From NCBI GenBank assembly GCA_050115015.1, contig JASFRI010000031.1, positions 1-18,972 of the forward strand: a DNA stretch of 18,972 bases. The letters run 5' to 3'. This DNA is from JASFRI01 sp050115015. GTDB lineage: Bacteria > Acidobacteriota > Polarisedimenticolia > CBDVAL01. A program made the translations under genes and the position numbers. Numbering within the stretch: position 1 is the stretch's first letter; each line of letters begins with the position of its first letter. Under the pieces are notes generated by a model that saw only the letters and a program-made list of their open reading frames with translations, had not been told where the DNA came from and did no database searches. Of the stretch, positions 7,985-15,781 are shown in pieces.

Positions 7985-9658
7985 GTGTCCAGGACACCCC
8001 GCGGGACCGGGCCCCGGGGCCCGGTCGGGGTGGCCCTCGCTCTCCTGGCGCTGGCGGCCTTCGCGGCGGAGGACGAGGAGTTCACCGTCCGGGTCCCGGA
8101 CCCGGACCGCGGGGACCTGCTCGCCGGCGCCACCGTCCTGCAGGCCGAGGTGGTGCCGCCGAAGGGAGCCCTGATCGACGAGGTGCAGTTCGTCGTCGAC
8201 GGCGCGCCCCTGTCGGTGGACCGGGAGGCCCCGTACGAGGCGGTGTGGACGGGGATCGACCCCCTGCGGGACCATCTCATCCGGGTCACCGCCCTGACCA
8301 CCGACGGCCGCCGGGCGTACGGCCTGCGGTCGGTGCCGGTGCTGGGCCTCGTGGAGCGGGTCTCGGTCACCGGCCGCTCCCCGGACTTCGTCCTGTTCGA
8401 CATCACGTTCCTCGATGCCCGGGGACGGCCGGCGGTGGACATCCGGAAGGACGAGCTGGTCGTCCTCGAGGACGGCGAGCCGCAGGTGATCGACGTGTTC
8501 GCCCCGGACGACCGGCCCCTGGCCGCGGAGCTGCTCCTGGACGCGAGCCAGTCGACCCGTCCCCGGTGGGGGGATCTGGGCAGCTCGACCCGCCTGTTCG
8601 CCCAGACCCTCCGGCCCGAGGACCGGGCGGGGGTGGTCGCCTTCAACAACCGGCTGGTGGACCTGGCCCCCCTGGGCAGCAGCACCGCCGAGATCGAGAA
8701 CGCCACGGCGTCCTTCGCCGACTGGGGCAGCACGACGCGGCTCTACGACGCGATGTCCGACGGCTCCCTGCTGGACCTGGGACAGGAGGAGAGCCGGCGG
8801 CGCGCCCTGGTGGTCCTCACCGACGCCTTCGACTTCGGCAGCACCCTGGAGGTCACCGACGTGGAGGACTACCTCCGCCGCAGCGAGGTGGAGGTGCACG
8901 CCGTGCTGCTGTTCTCCGACCAGGAGGTGCTGAGCCACCACGGGGTCGCGGGGTCGCGGGTGATGCTGAGCCGCAAGGGCCTCGTCCAGCTGGCGCGCCT
9001 CACCGGCGGCTCCGGCTACCAGACCGATTCGATCCCGCTGCAGGAGACCTTCGTGCGCATCGGCGAGCGGCTGCGGGCCCAGTACCTGCTGGGCTACAAC
9101 TCCATCTCCCCGCGGCCCCCGGGAAAGCCGCGCAAGATCGAGGTGCAGCTCTCCCGCGAGGGGGAATGGGATCTGCGCTACCGCAGGACCCACTACGGCT
9201 CGCAGACCCTGGCCCAGTACCTCGCCGAGGAGATGGAGGGCGGTCCGGAGCGTCGGCGCCGGCAGGCCGTCCGCACCGCCTCCGCCATGTCGGACCCGGT
9301 GGCGCTCAACGCCGTCGTCCAGGCGCTCGGACAGGGGCGGGACCTGCGCGCCGGCGTCAGCCGCGAGGCCCGGCTGGCCCTCCTGGATCGGGGGACGCGT
9401 TCCCTGCCCTACCTGCGTGCCGGCCTCGAGGACGGGGACGCGAAGGTGGCGTCCCGGTGCACGGAGGTGATCGTGGACCTGCTCGTCCGCCTGGAGCGTT
9501 CCGGGGATCCCGGCGCCGTGGAGGAGGCCTTCCGCGTCCTGGGGGACGGCAATGCGGCGAGCGGCCGGGAGGTCCTTCGTACCGCCCCGGCGGCCGGCCT
9601 CCCCGCCGGGACGCGGGATCGAATGGAGCGGCTCCTGCAGGGCTCCGACGCCTCCTGA
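7985..9658 (+). CDS. Exported VWFA-domain protein of acidobacterial type with helical-repeat tail
   Basis: A 557-residue exported protein starting at GTG, with a hydrophobic signal segment at about 14-27. Residues 33-118 look like an Ig-like fold, with a DEVQFVVDG strand pattern. From about 127 the segment runs into a von Willebrand factor A domain that resembles the acidobacterial VWFA family (TIGR03436): a LVVLEDGEPQVIDVF lead, an intact MIDAS DASQS (D186, S188, S190), the threonines at T250-T251 and LTDAFDFGS (D280). The metal site therefore looks functional, suggesting adhesion or protein binding. Residues about 410-555 are charged helices that may form HEAT-like repeats. The gene follows the M16 peptidase by 8 bases and is presumably co-transcribed, so the two may act in the same envelope process. 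No catalytic activity is expected. Confidence 0.88.
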   Translation: MSRTPRGTGPRGPVGVALALLALAAFAAEDEEFTVRVPDPDRGDLLAGATVLQAEVVPPKGALIDEVQFVVDGAPLSVDREAPYEAVWTGIDPLRDHLIRVTALTTDGRRAYGLRSVPVLGLVERVSVTGRSPDFVLFDITFLDARGRPAVDIRKDELVVLEDGEPQVIDVFAPDDRPLAAELLLDASQSTRPRWGDLGSSTRLFAQTLRPEDRAGVVAFNNRLVDLAPLGSSTAEIENATASFADWGSTTRLYDAMSDGSLLDLGQEESRRRALVVLTDAFDFGSTLEVTDVEDYLRRSEVEVHAVLLFSDQEVLSHHGVAGSRVMLSRKGLVQLARLTGGSGYQTDSIPLQETFVRIGERLRAQYLLGYNSISPRPPGKPRKIEVQLSREGEWDLRYRRTHYGSQTLAQYLAEEMEGGPERRRRQAVRTASAMSDPVALNAVVQALGQGRDLRAGVSREARLALLDRGTRSLPYLRAGLEDGDAKVASRCTEVIVDLLVRLERSGDPGAVEEAFRVLGDGNAASGREVLRTAPAAGLPAGTRDRMERLLQGSDAS

Positions 9659-9660
9659 GC

Positions 9661-9683
9661 CCGCCCCCCGGGCAACGGGGCGG
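9661..9683. terminator. Possible bidirectional terminator hairpin between convergent genes
   Basis: A perfect 7-bp stem CCGCCCC (9661-9667) and GGGGCGG (9677-9683) with a 9-base loop lies in the 44-base gap between the convergent VWFA and pseudouridine synthase genes. There is no T-run on either side, so it could be a GC hairpin that works with Rho or simply a product of the base composition. Confidence 0.35.
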
Positions 9684-9702
9684 AGCGGCAGTCCGCAGGC
9701 GG

Positions 9703-10653
9703 TCAGGAGACCGAGCGGAGGAACTCCCGCATGTCCCCGGGCAGCCGGGCGCGTATCAAGAGTCTCGCCCCGGTGAGGGGGTGCTCCAGCCCCAGGGAGA
9801 CCGCGTGCAGCTGCTGCCTGGCGGTGCGCAGCCGGGCCCAGTCCGTCGCCCCGAGCCTCCCCTCGAGGTGCCGCAGGTGGAAGCGGGGATCCGGCCCGTA
9901 GAGCTTGTCCCCGACGATGGGATGCCCGATCTCCCGGAGATGGACGCGGATCTGGTGCTGGCGCCCGGTGATGGGCCGGAGCTCCAGGAGGGTGAAGTCG
10001 GGAACCCGGGCCCGGACCCGGAACCGGGTCACCGCCCGGGCGCCCTCCTCGAGGTCGATCTTCTGGCGCACCCGCATCAGGACCTCGCGTCCCGGGGACA
10101 TCGGGAAGTCGAGCACGCCGCGCGTCCCCTGGACCTCCCCCTCGACGAGGGCCAGGTAGCGCTTCACCACGCGCCGCTCCAGGAACGCCCGGTGCAGCCG
10201 GCGGGCGATCTCGGGCCCCTTGGCCAGGAGGGTGACGCCGCTGGTCTCCCGGTCCAGCCGATGGGCCAGCGTCAGGGTGTCGCCGTCCGCGTGCCGTTCC
10301 CGCAGGAGCCCGAGGAGGCTGCCCCGCCGGCTCCGGTTGTTCGGGTGCACCACGATCCCCGACGGCTTGGAGACCGCCAGGAGCTGGTCGTCCTCGTACA
10401 GGGTGGGCAGCCGGACCTCCCGGAGGGCACCGTCGTCCTCCGGGAGGTCCGGGTACCGGAACACGATCCGATCCCCCGGGACCAGGCGGCTGGACGGACG
10501 GGGCCGGCGCAACCTCTCCACCCGGACGCGCTCCACGATGGCGCGCTGGATCTCCGTTCTGCTGAGCCGGGGAACCTGGAGCTGGAGGAAGCGATCCAGG
10601 CGCCACCCGCGGTGGGCGGGACCGACACGGTAGCGGGTGCAGGAATCGTCCAT
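9703..10653 (-). CDS. RluA-family pseudouridine synthase
   Basis: An enzyme that isomerises uridine to pseudouridine in rRNA or tRNA, in the cytoplasm. With the start at 10653 it has 316 residues, normal for the RluA/RluD branch. An S4-like RNA-binding segment occupies about 10-66 (GWRLDRFL..., DRIVF). The catalytic motif HRLDRETSGV is at 131-140, with D134 as the nucleophile; LALVEG and the closing GRQHQIRVHLREIGHPIVGDKLYG-like block (230-253, here cited in part) follow, with RQQLHA at 279-284. The start is uncertain: an in-frame ATG at 10671 adds six residues, and neither start has a clear Shine-Dalgarno sequence. Longer in-frame upstream extensions were rejected because they run through the promoter region of the divergent gene. 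The exact target base cannot be told from the sequence; RluC, RluD and RluA subgroups are all possible. Confidence 0.92.
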   Translation of the reverse strand: MDDSCTRYRVGPAHRGWRLDRFLQLQVPRLSRTEIQRAIVERVRVERLRRPRPSSRLVPGDRIVFRYPDLPEDDGALREVRLPTLYEDDQLLAVSKPSGIVVHPNNRSRRGSLLGLLRERHADGDTLTLAHRLDRETSGVTLLAKGPEIARRLHRAFLERRVVKRYLALVEGEVQGTRGVLDFPMSPGREVLMRVRQKIDLEEGARAVTRFRVRARVPDFTLLELRPITGRQHQIRVHLREIGHPIVGDKLYGPDPRFHLRHLEGRLGATDWARLRTARQQLHAVSLGLEHPLTGARLLIRARLPGDMREFLRSVS

Positions 10654-10674
10654 CGGGTGGCAGGGTATCATCGA

Positions 10675-10729
10675 AGGGGCGCCCCTGCCCTCCGCCCCCG
10701 CGGGGTTCAGGATGGTCCTGGGATATGTT
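10675..10729. promoter_or_regulatory. Divergent control region with two palindromes and a possible -10 box
   Basis: The 136-base gap between the divergent pseudouridine synthase and amidohydrolase genes contains two perfect palindromes: AGGGGCGCCCCT (10675-10686) and CCCCGCGGGG (10696-10705). Their centres are 20 bases apart, about two helical turns. A TATGTT box at 10724-10729 is a candidate -10 for the plus-strand gene, but no good -35 box lies 16-18 bases upstream. An operator role is a guess; such palindromes can arise by chance in GC-rich DNA. Confidence 0.3.
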
Positions 10730-10789
10730 AGCCTCTTCCACTCGGAGACAGGGTCCCGCGCGGGTGTGGCCCCCGGAAGGAGACGTGCC

Positions 10790-12511
10790 ATGCGGTTGCG
10801 CCCCTCCGTGGCGTTCCTGATGACGGTGATGAGCCTGATGGGATGCGAGGATCCGCCACCGCCACCGGGAGGATGCGCCGACGTCATCCTGGTCGGCGGA
10901 CCCGTCTACACCGTGGACCCCGCCCGTCCCCGTGCCGCGGCCCTGGCGGTCCGCGGCGCACGGATCCTCGCCGTGGGATCCGTCGCGGAGATCGAGGCCC
11001 ACGCCTGCGAGGGAAGCACCCGGCGGGTGGACCTGACCGGCCGGGTCGTGATCCCGGGGCTCATCGACTCCCACGCACACCTGCTCAACCTCGGGGAGTT
11101 CCTGGAGCAGGTCGACCTGGTGGGCACCCGGTCCTACGAGGAGGTCCTCGAGCGGGTCGCCCGCCGCGTCGCGTCGTCGGAGCCCGGCACCTGGATCTTC
11201 GGGCGGGGATGGGATCAGAACGACTGGGAGGCGCGGGAGTTCCCGGAACGCCCGGCCCTGGACGCCCTGTCCCCCCGGAATCCCGTCGTGCTCACCCGCG
11301 TCGACGGGCATGCGGTCCTCGCCAACGGCCTTGCCCTGGCCGCCGCCGGCGTGGACCGGCGCACCCCCGACCCCGAGGGCGGCGAGATCCTGCGCGACGC
11401 CGCGGGGGAGCCCACCGGGGTCCTGATCGACAACGCCACCCTGCTGGTGGAGAACGTCGCCCCCGCCCCCGGGCGGGAGGACCTGCGCCGCCTGCTCACG
11501 ACCGCCACCCGGCGCTGCCTCTCCCTCGGCCTGACCGGGGTCCACGACGCCGGCCTCGGCTATCCGTCCGACGACGAGAGGGCCCGGGCCGGCTACCCGA
11601 CCTGGGACGTGATGCGCGAGATGGCCGACGCTGGCGAACTCGGCCTGCGGGTCTACGGGATGGTCGGGGGCCAGCCGCTGCCCCCGGAGGCCTACCTGCG
11701 GCGCGAGCCCGAGATCGGACGGGCCGGCGGGATGCTGACGGTGCGGACCGTCAAGCTCTACGCGGACGGCGCGCTGGGCTCGCGGGGAGCGGCTCTCCTG
11801 GAGGACTACGCGGATCGCCCCGGACACCGGGGGCTGCTGCTGACCGACCCGGCCCGGATCGAGGAAACGGTTCGCCAGGCCGTCGACGCCGGCTACCAGG
11901 TGGGGGTGCACGCCATCGGCGACCGGGCGAATCGCGTGGTCCTGGACGTGTACGAGAGGATCCTCGCGGAGCATCCGGGCGAGGACCTGCGGCTGCGCAT
12001 CGAGCACGCCCAGGTCATCGCCCCCGGGGACATCCCCCGCTTCGCGGCGCTCGGCGTGATCCCGGCCATGCAGCCGACCCACGCGACATCGGACATGTAC
12101 TGGGCCGAGAAACGCCTGGGCCGGAAACGCCTGGCCGGCGCCTACGCCTGGCGCTCGCTGCTCGACGCGGGGGTTTCCCACCTGCCGCTCGGCTCGGACT
12201 TCCCCGTGGAGTCGGCGAACCCCTTCTGGGGATGGTACGCCGCCGTCACCCGGCAGGACGCGGAGGGGCAGCCCGCCGGGGGCTGGATGCCCGGGCAGCG
12301 CCTCGACCGGGAGGAGGCCCTCCAGGGGTTCACCCTCGACGCCGCCTATGCCGCGTTCCAGGAGGACGATCTGGGCAGCCTCTCCCCGGGGAAGCTCGCC
12401 GACTTCCTCGTCCTGGACCGGGACCCGCTGACGGTGCCGGCCGCGGAGCTCCGGCACACCCGCGTGCTCGAGACCTGGGTGGGGGGCCGGCGGGCGTTTC
12501 CCCTCCCCTGA
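10790..12511 (+). CDS. Lipoprotein amidohydrolase of the YtcJ type (amidohydrolase family 3)
   Basis: A 573-residue metal-dependent hydrolase predicted to cleave an amide or cyclic amide bond; the substrate is unknown. The N-terminus is a lipoprotein signal with lipobox LMGC (C19), followed by a proline-rich tether, so the enzyme would sit on the outside of a membrane. The family's metal ligands are visible: DSHAH (H95, H97), VKLYADG (K323, in the place of a carbamylated lysine), GVHAIGD (H374), RIEHAQ (H406) and GSDFPVE (D470). The start at 10790 was chosen because AAGGAG lies at 10777-10782 at a seven-base spacing and because the signal peptide begins there; an in-frame ATG at 10637 would overlap the divergent gene. 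The permease gene begins 16 bases later, so they probably form an operon that could pair hydrolysis with uptake. Confidence 0.93.
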   Translation: MRLRPSVAFLMTVMSLMGCEDPPPPPGGCADVILVGGPVYTVDPARPRAAALAVRGARILAVGSVAEIEAHACEGSTRRVDLTGRVVIPGLIDSHAHLLNLGEFLEQVDLVGTRSYEEVLERVARRVASSEPGTWIFGRGWDQNDWEAREFPERPALDALSPRNPVVLTRVDGHAVLANGLALAAAGVDRRTPDPEGGEILRDAAGEPTGVLIDNATLLVENVAPAPGREDLRRLLTTATRRCLSLGLTGVHDAGLGYPSDDERARAGYPTWDVMREMADAGELGLRVYGMVGGQPLPPEAYLRREPEIGRAGGMLTVRTVKLYADGALGSRGAALLEDYADRPGHRGLLLTDPARIEETVRQAVDAGYQVGVHAIGDRANRVVLDVYERILAEHPGEDLRLRIEHAQVIAPGDIPRFAALGVIPAMQPTHATSDMYWAEKRLGRKRLAGAYAWRSLLDAGVSHLPLGSDFPVESANPFWGWYAAVTRQDAEGQPAGGWMPGQRLDREEALQGFTLDAAYAAFQEDDLGSLSPGKLADFLVLDRDPLTVPAAELRHTRVLETWVGGRRAFPLP

Positions 12512-12527
12512 TCGGAGCCGCATCTCC

Positions 12528-14309
12528 ATGAACCTCCCTCCCATCTACATGGCCCTGGGGATCCTGGTGGGCGCGATGTTCCTGTTCGCGTCGGAGATCG
12601 TCTCCGTCGACATCGGCGCGCTCATCGTGCTGCTCGCCCTCGTCCTCACCGGCGTGCTGACCCCGGAGGAGGCGGTCCAGGGGTTCGCCAACCCGGCGTT
12701 CCTCACGGTGGGCGCGATGTTCGTGCTGAGCGCCGGACTGCTGCGCACCGGGGCCCTCACGGCGCTCTCCGAGCGGGTGATGGTCCTGTCCCGCGGAAGC
12801 GAGCGTCGCCTCACGCTCCTGCTCATGGTCACCGTCGCCGTCTGCTCGGCCTTCGTCAACAACACCCCCGTGGTGGTCATCTTCCTGCCGATGGTCCTGT
12901 CCATCGCGAACCGGTCCTCGATCCTGCCGTCGAAGGTGCTCATCCCGCTGTCCTACGGCGCCATCCTGGGAGGCACGTGCACCTTGATGGGGACCTCCAC
13001 GAACATCCTCATCAGCTCCATGGTGGCCGGGGAGGGCATGCGGCCGCTGGGGGTATTCGAGTTCACCGGCATGGGGGTGCTCTTCGCGATCGTGGGGATC
13101 ACCTACATCTACTTCATCGGGCGGCGGTTCCTTCCATCCCACGGGACGGTGACGACGTACGGCAGCGGCCGGCTGAAGGAGTACCTCACCGAGATCGAGG
13201 TGCCCGAGGGCTCTCCCCTCTGCGATCGGTGGGCGGACGAGGTGGTGGCGGACTACGCCTCCCGTGTCCAGGTGTTCCAGATCATTCGGGGCGAGGAGAT
13301 CTTCTGGCCCCCGTTCGCCGAGCTGCGGATCCGCCCGGGGGACGCGTTCCTGGTGAAGGGGGAGGTGAACCCCCTAATGAACCTGATCCAGTCGCCCGAG
13401 GTGGCCCTGTCCCCCGGTGTGGGCGGCAGCGACGCGGACGCCGGGAACCTGCGGGAGATGGCCCTGGCGGAGCTGGTCATCAGCCCGAACTCCCCGCTGA
13501 TGGGCGAATCCCTGCGGAACATCCGCTTCCCCGAGCGCTACGGCGTACAGGCGCTGGCCATCCAGCGGCACGGCTCCCACCTGCGAGAGAAGGTGTCCGA
13601 GATCCCGCTGCGGGTGGGCGATGTGCTCCTCGTCCTCGGCGGGGAGGCGGCCCTGAACCGTCTCGGCGCGGCTCCCGAGTTCATCCTCCTGGAGGAGGTG
13701 CGGGAGGTGATGGTCAACCGGAAGCGATCCTGGGTGGCGCTGACGGTGCTGGGCATGGTGGTGTTGCTGGCGGCGACGAACGTCCTGTCCATCCTGACCG
13801 CCGCCCTGGCGGGGGCGGTGGTCATGGTCCTGACCGGATGCCTCGTGGCCCGGGAGGCCTACCGGGCCATCGACAAGTCGGTGCTGGTCCTGATCGCCGG
13901 GAGCCTGTCCCTGGGAACCGCGCTGGAGAAGACCGGCGCCGCGTCCCTGCTGGCGGACCGGCTGGTGGACCTGGTGGGATGGGGCGGCCCCGTGGCGGTG
14001 CTGTCGGGCTTCTACCTGCTCACGGTGCTGCTCACCGAGGTCATGACGAACACCGCCGCGGCCGCTGTGATGCTGCCGATCGCCGTCTCCACCGCGGCAG
14101 GGCTGGACGTGAACCCGCGCAGCTTCATCGTGGCGATCCTTTTCGGCGCCTCGGCATCCTTCGCCACCCCCATCGGCTACCAGACGAACACGTTCGTCTA
14201 CGGCCCCGGCGGCTACTCCTTCACGGACTTCATCCGGGTCGGCCTTCCCCTCCAGCTCACCCTCTGGCTGCTGGCCTCCCTCGTGATCCCGATCCTCTGG
14301 CCGCTCTGA
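12528..14309 (+). CDS. SLC13-family permease with two TrkA-C domains
   Basis: A 593-residue inner-membrane transporter of the divalent anion:sodium symporter superfamily (SLC13/ArsB-NhaD type). Hydrophobic segments occupy about 5-200 and 400-593. Between them, residues about 205-390 form two TrkA-C (RCK_C) regulatory units, with the repeated pattern 'IRPGDAFLVKG' at 268-278 and 'LRVGDVLLVLGG' at 361-372. Both halves hold the re-entrant-loop signatures expected for the family: NNTPVVVIFLP (111-121) with GTSTNI (155-160), and TNTAAAAVMLP (508-518) with TPIGYQTN (547-554). Relatives transport dicarboxylates, sulfate or similar anions; the true substrate is not visible. GGAG precedes the ATG at about ten bases. 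The gene follows the amidohydrolase by 16 bases and ends nine bases before the convergent histidine kinase gene. Confidence 0.93.
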   Translation: MNLPPIYMALGILVGAMFLFASEIVSVDIGALIVLLALVLTGVLTPEEAVQGFANPAFLTVGAMFVLSAGLLRTGALTALSERVMVLSRGSERRLTLLLMVTVAVCSAFVNNTPVVVIFLPMVLSIANRSSILPSKVLIPLSYGAILGGTCTLMGTSTNILISSMVAGEGMRPLGVFEFTGMGVLFAIVGITYIYFIGRRFLPSHGTVTTYGSGRLKEYLTEIEVPEGSPLCDRWADEVVADYASRVQVFQIIRGEEIFWPPFAELRIRPGDAFLVKGEVNPLMNLIQSPEVALSPGVGGSDADAGNLREMALAELVISPNSPLMGESLRNIRFPERYGVQALAIQRHGSHLREKVSEIPLRVGDVLLVLGGEAALNRLGAAPEFILLEEVREVMVNRKRSWVALTVLGMVVLLAATNVLSILTAALAGAVVMVLTGCLVAREAYRAIDKSVLVLIAGSLSLGTALEKTGAASLLADRLVDLVGWGGPVAVLSGFYLLTVLLTEVMTNTAAAAVMLPIAVSTAAGLDVNPRSFIVAILFGASASFATPIGYQTNTFVYGPGGYSFTDFIRVGLPLQLTLWLLASLVIPILWPL

Positions 14310-14318
14310 GAAGGACGG

Positions 14319-15716
14319 TCATCCCAGCACCGGTCCCGGCAGCCGGATGGCGAAGCAGGCGCCCCTCCCGCCCTCCGCGCCCTCCGCCTGCAGCGATCCG
14401 CCGTGGGCCTCGATCATCTGGCGGGCCACGGAGAGCCCGAGCCCGGTCCCCTGGGCCTTGGTGGTGAAGAACGGCTCGAAGATACGGTCGCGTTTCTCCG
14501 GCGGTATGCCGTGACCCTCGTCCAGCACCCGGATCTCGCAGAAGCCGTCCCGCGACTCCAGGGAGACGCGGATCGTGCCGGCGCCCCCCATGGCGTGGGC
14601 GGCGTTCAGGAACAGGTTCAGCAAGACGACGCCCATCAGCTCCCGGTCCAGGCGCAGGACGGGATCCTGGCCTTCAACCGCCACCTGGATGCCCACGTTC
14701 CTCGGATCCGACCGCACCAGCTTGCCCGCCTCCTGCACGAGGGATCGCACCGGAATGGGCTCCGGCCGCGGCAGCCGCGATCGCGAGAACTGCAGCAGAT
14801 CGCCGCTCATGCGGTTGAGGACCTCCAGCCGCTCGACGATCCCGGCGAAGACCTCGCGGGAGGCGTCGTCCAGGTCCAGCCGCTTCTCGAGGATCTGCAG
14901 GGCGCCCGAGATCCCGGCGATGGGGTTCTTGACCTCGTGGGCCACCATGGCAGCCATCTCGCCGATCCGCGCGAGCGCCTCCCGCCGACGCTCGACCTCC
15001 TCCGCCGAGCGCCGCTCGGTCACATCCTCCCCGGAGCTCACCGTGCCGACGATCTCCCCCTGATCGTCCCGCAGCGCGGCGTTGTGCCAGGCGAGGAGGC
15101 GCTCGGTCCCGCGCAGGGTGACCACCCGGTTCTCGTTGTACTCCACCAGCCCCGTCTCCCCGCGCAGGAGGCGCTGGAACGCCGTCCACACCGCCTCCCG
15201 GTCGTCCTGCGGGAGGAAGGTCTCGAACCAGCTCCGCCCGATCACCTCCTGTGGGTCGCACCCCAGCAGCTCGGCCCCCTTCCGGTTCAGCATCCGGATC
15301 CGGCCCTCCCGGTCGAGCGCCAGCAGGAGGATCTCCGCGACCTCCAGGTAGCGGCGCGCATCCTGGCGGGACCGGATGAGGGCCCTGCGGGTGCGATCGT
15401 ACTTGAGCAGCAGAATGGAGATGCCCCAGATCGCCAGGACCGTGATCAGGCGATTCACCTCCCCCATCCACACGACCCCGTTCATCGGCGACAGGAACGC
15501 CCCGAGGACGGTGAGGGCGGTCGCGGCGGATGCCAGGATCGGGATGAACGCCCGGCGCCGGGACCAGAGCCCGGCCAGCACCAGCACCGTGTAGGGGGCC
15601 CCGCCCCCGACGCCGAGGGGGAGGAAGAGGTCGACGACGAAGATCCCCGCCGCGACCAGCACCACGGCCGCGATGAGCCGGTTCTCGACGTTCGCTGTCT
15701 CCCGGTCCGTCGTCAT
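14319..15716 (-). CDS. Membrane PAS-containing sensor histidine kinase (orphan)
   Basis: A 465-residue two-component sensor kinase. The first 105 residues contain about four hydrophobic segments (12-32, 42-55, 57-75, 86-104) with little outside loop, so the signal is probably sensed within the membrane or by the following PAS domain (about 122-236, ending in the PAC motif GEDVTERR). The HisKA helix carries the phosphoacceptor in MVAHEVKNP (H260). The ATPase domain has the N box LNLFLNAAHAM (N371), the G1 box LDEGHGIP (D399), the F box FEPFFTTK (413-420) and the G2 box GTGLGL (423-428). The layout resembles NtrB/AtoS-type kinases. The ATG at 15716 was chosen since AGGACGG lies about seven bases upstream; the frame stays open into queG but the extension has no domain match. 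No response regulator gene is adjacent, so its partner lies elsewhere. Confidence 0.93.
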   Translation of the reverse strand: MTTDRETANVENRLIAAVVLVAAGIFVVDLFLPLGVGGGAPYTVLVLAGLWSRRRAFIPILASAATALTVLGAFLSPMNGVVWMGEVNRLITVLAIWGISILLLKYDRTRRALIRSRQDARRYLEVAEILLLALDREGRIRMLNRKGAELLGCDPQEVIGRSWFETFLPQDDREAVWTAFQRLLRGETGLVEYNENRVVTLRGTERLLAWHNAALRDDQGEIVGTVSSGEDVTERRSAEEVERRREALARIGEMAAMVAHEVKNPIAGISGALQILEKRLDLDDASREVFAGIVERLEVLNRMSGDLLQFSRSRLPRPEPIPVRSLVQEAGKLVRSDPRNVGIQVAVEGQDPVLRLDRELMGVVLLNLFLNAAHAMGGAGTIRVSLESRDGFCEIRVLDEGHGIPPEKRDRIFEPFFTTKAQGTGLGLSVARQMIEAHGGSLQAEGAEGGRGACFAIRLPGPVLG

Positions 15717-15781
15717 GAGGAAGCCGTCCTGTGAGGGTCGAACATCGTAGATCGAGCCGCAGGTCCCTGACAATCGCCGCC

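Noticed and set aside
5160..7997. A 945-codon open frame antisense to the M16 peptidase
   Set aside because: Same cause: it mirrors the coding frame of the peptidase, and its composition is not protein-like.
10654..10887. 78-residue N-terminal extension of the pseudouridine synthase
   Set aside because: It would cross the divergent promoter region and the start of the amidohydrolase; RluA proteins begin at the S4-like segment.
7910..12544. A 1544-codon open frame on the minus strand spanning four genes
   Set aside because: It runs antisense to well-supported genes with clear motifs, and its translation is rich in R, G, H, P and V without domain signals. Strong G/C bias at third positions removes stop codons from antisense frames.
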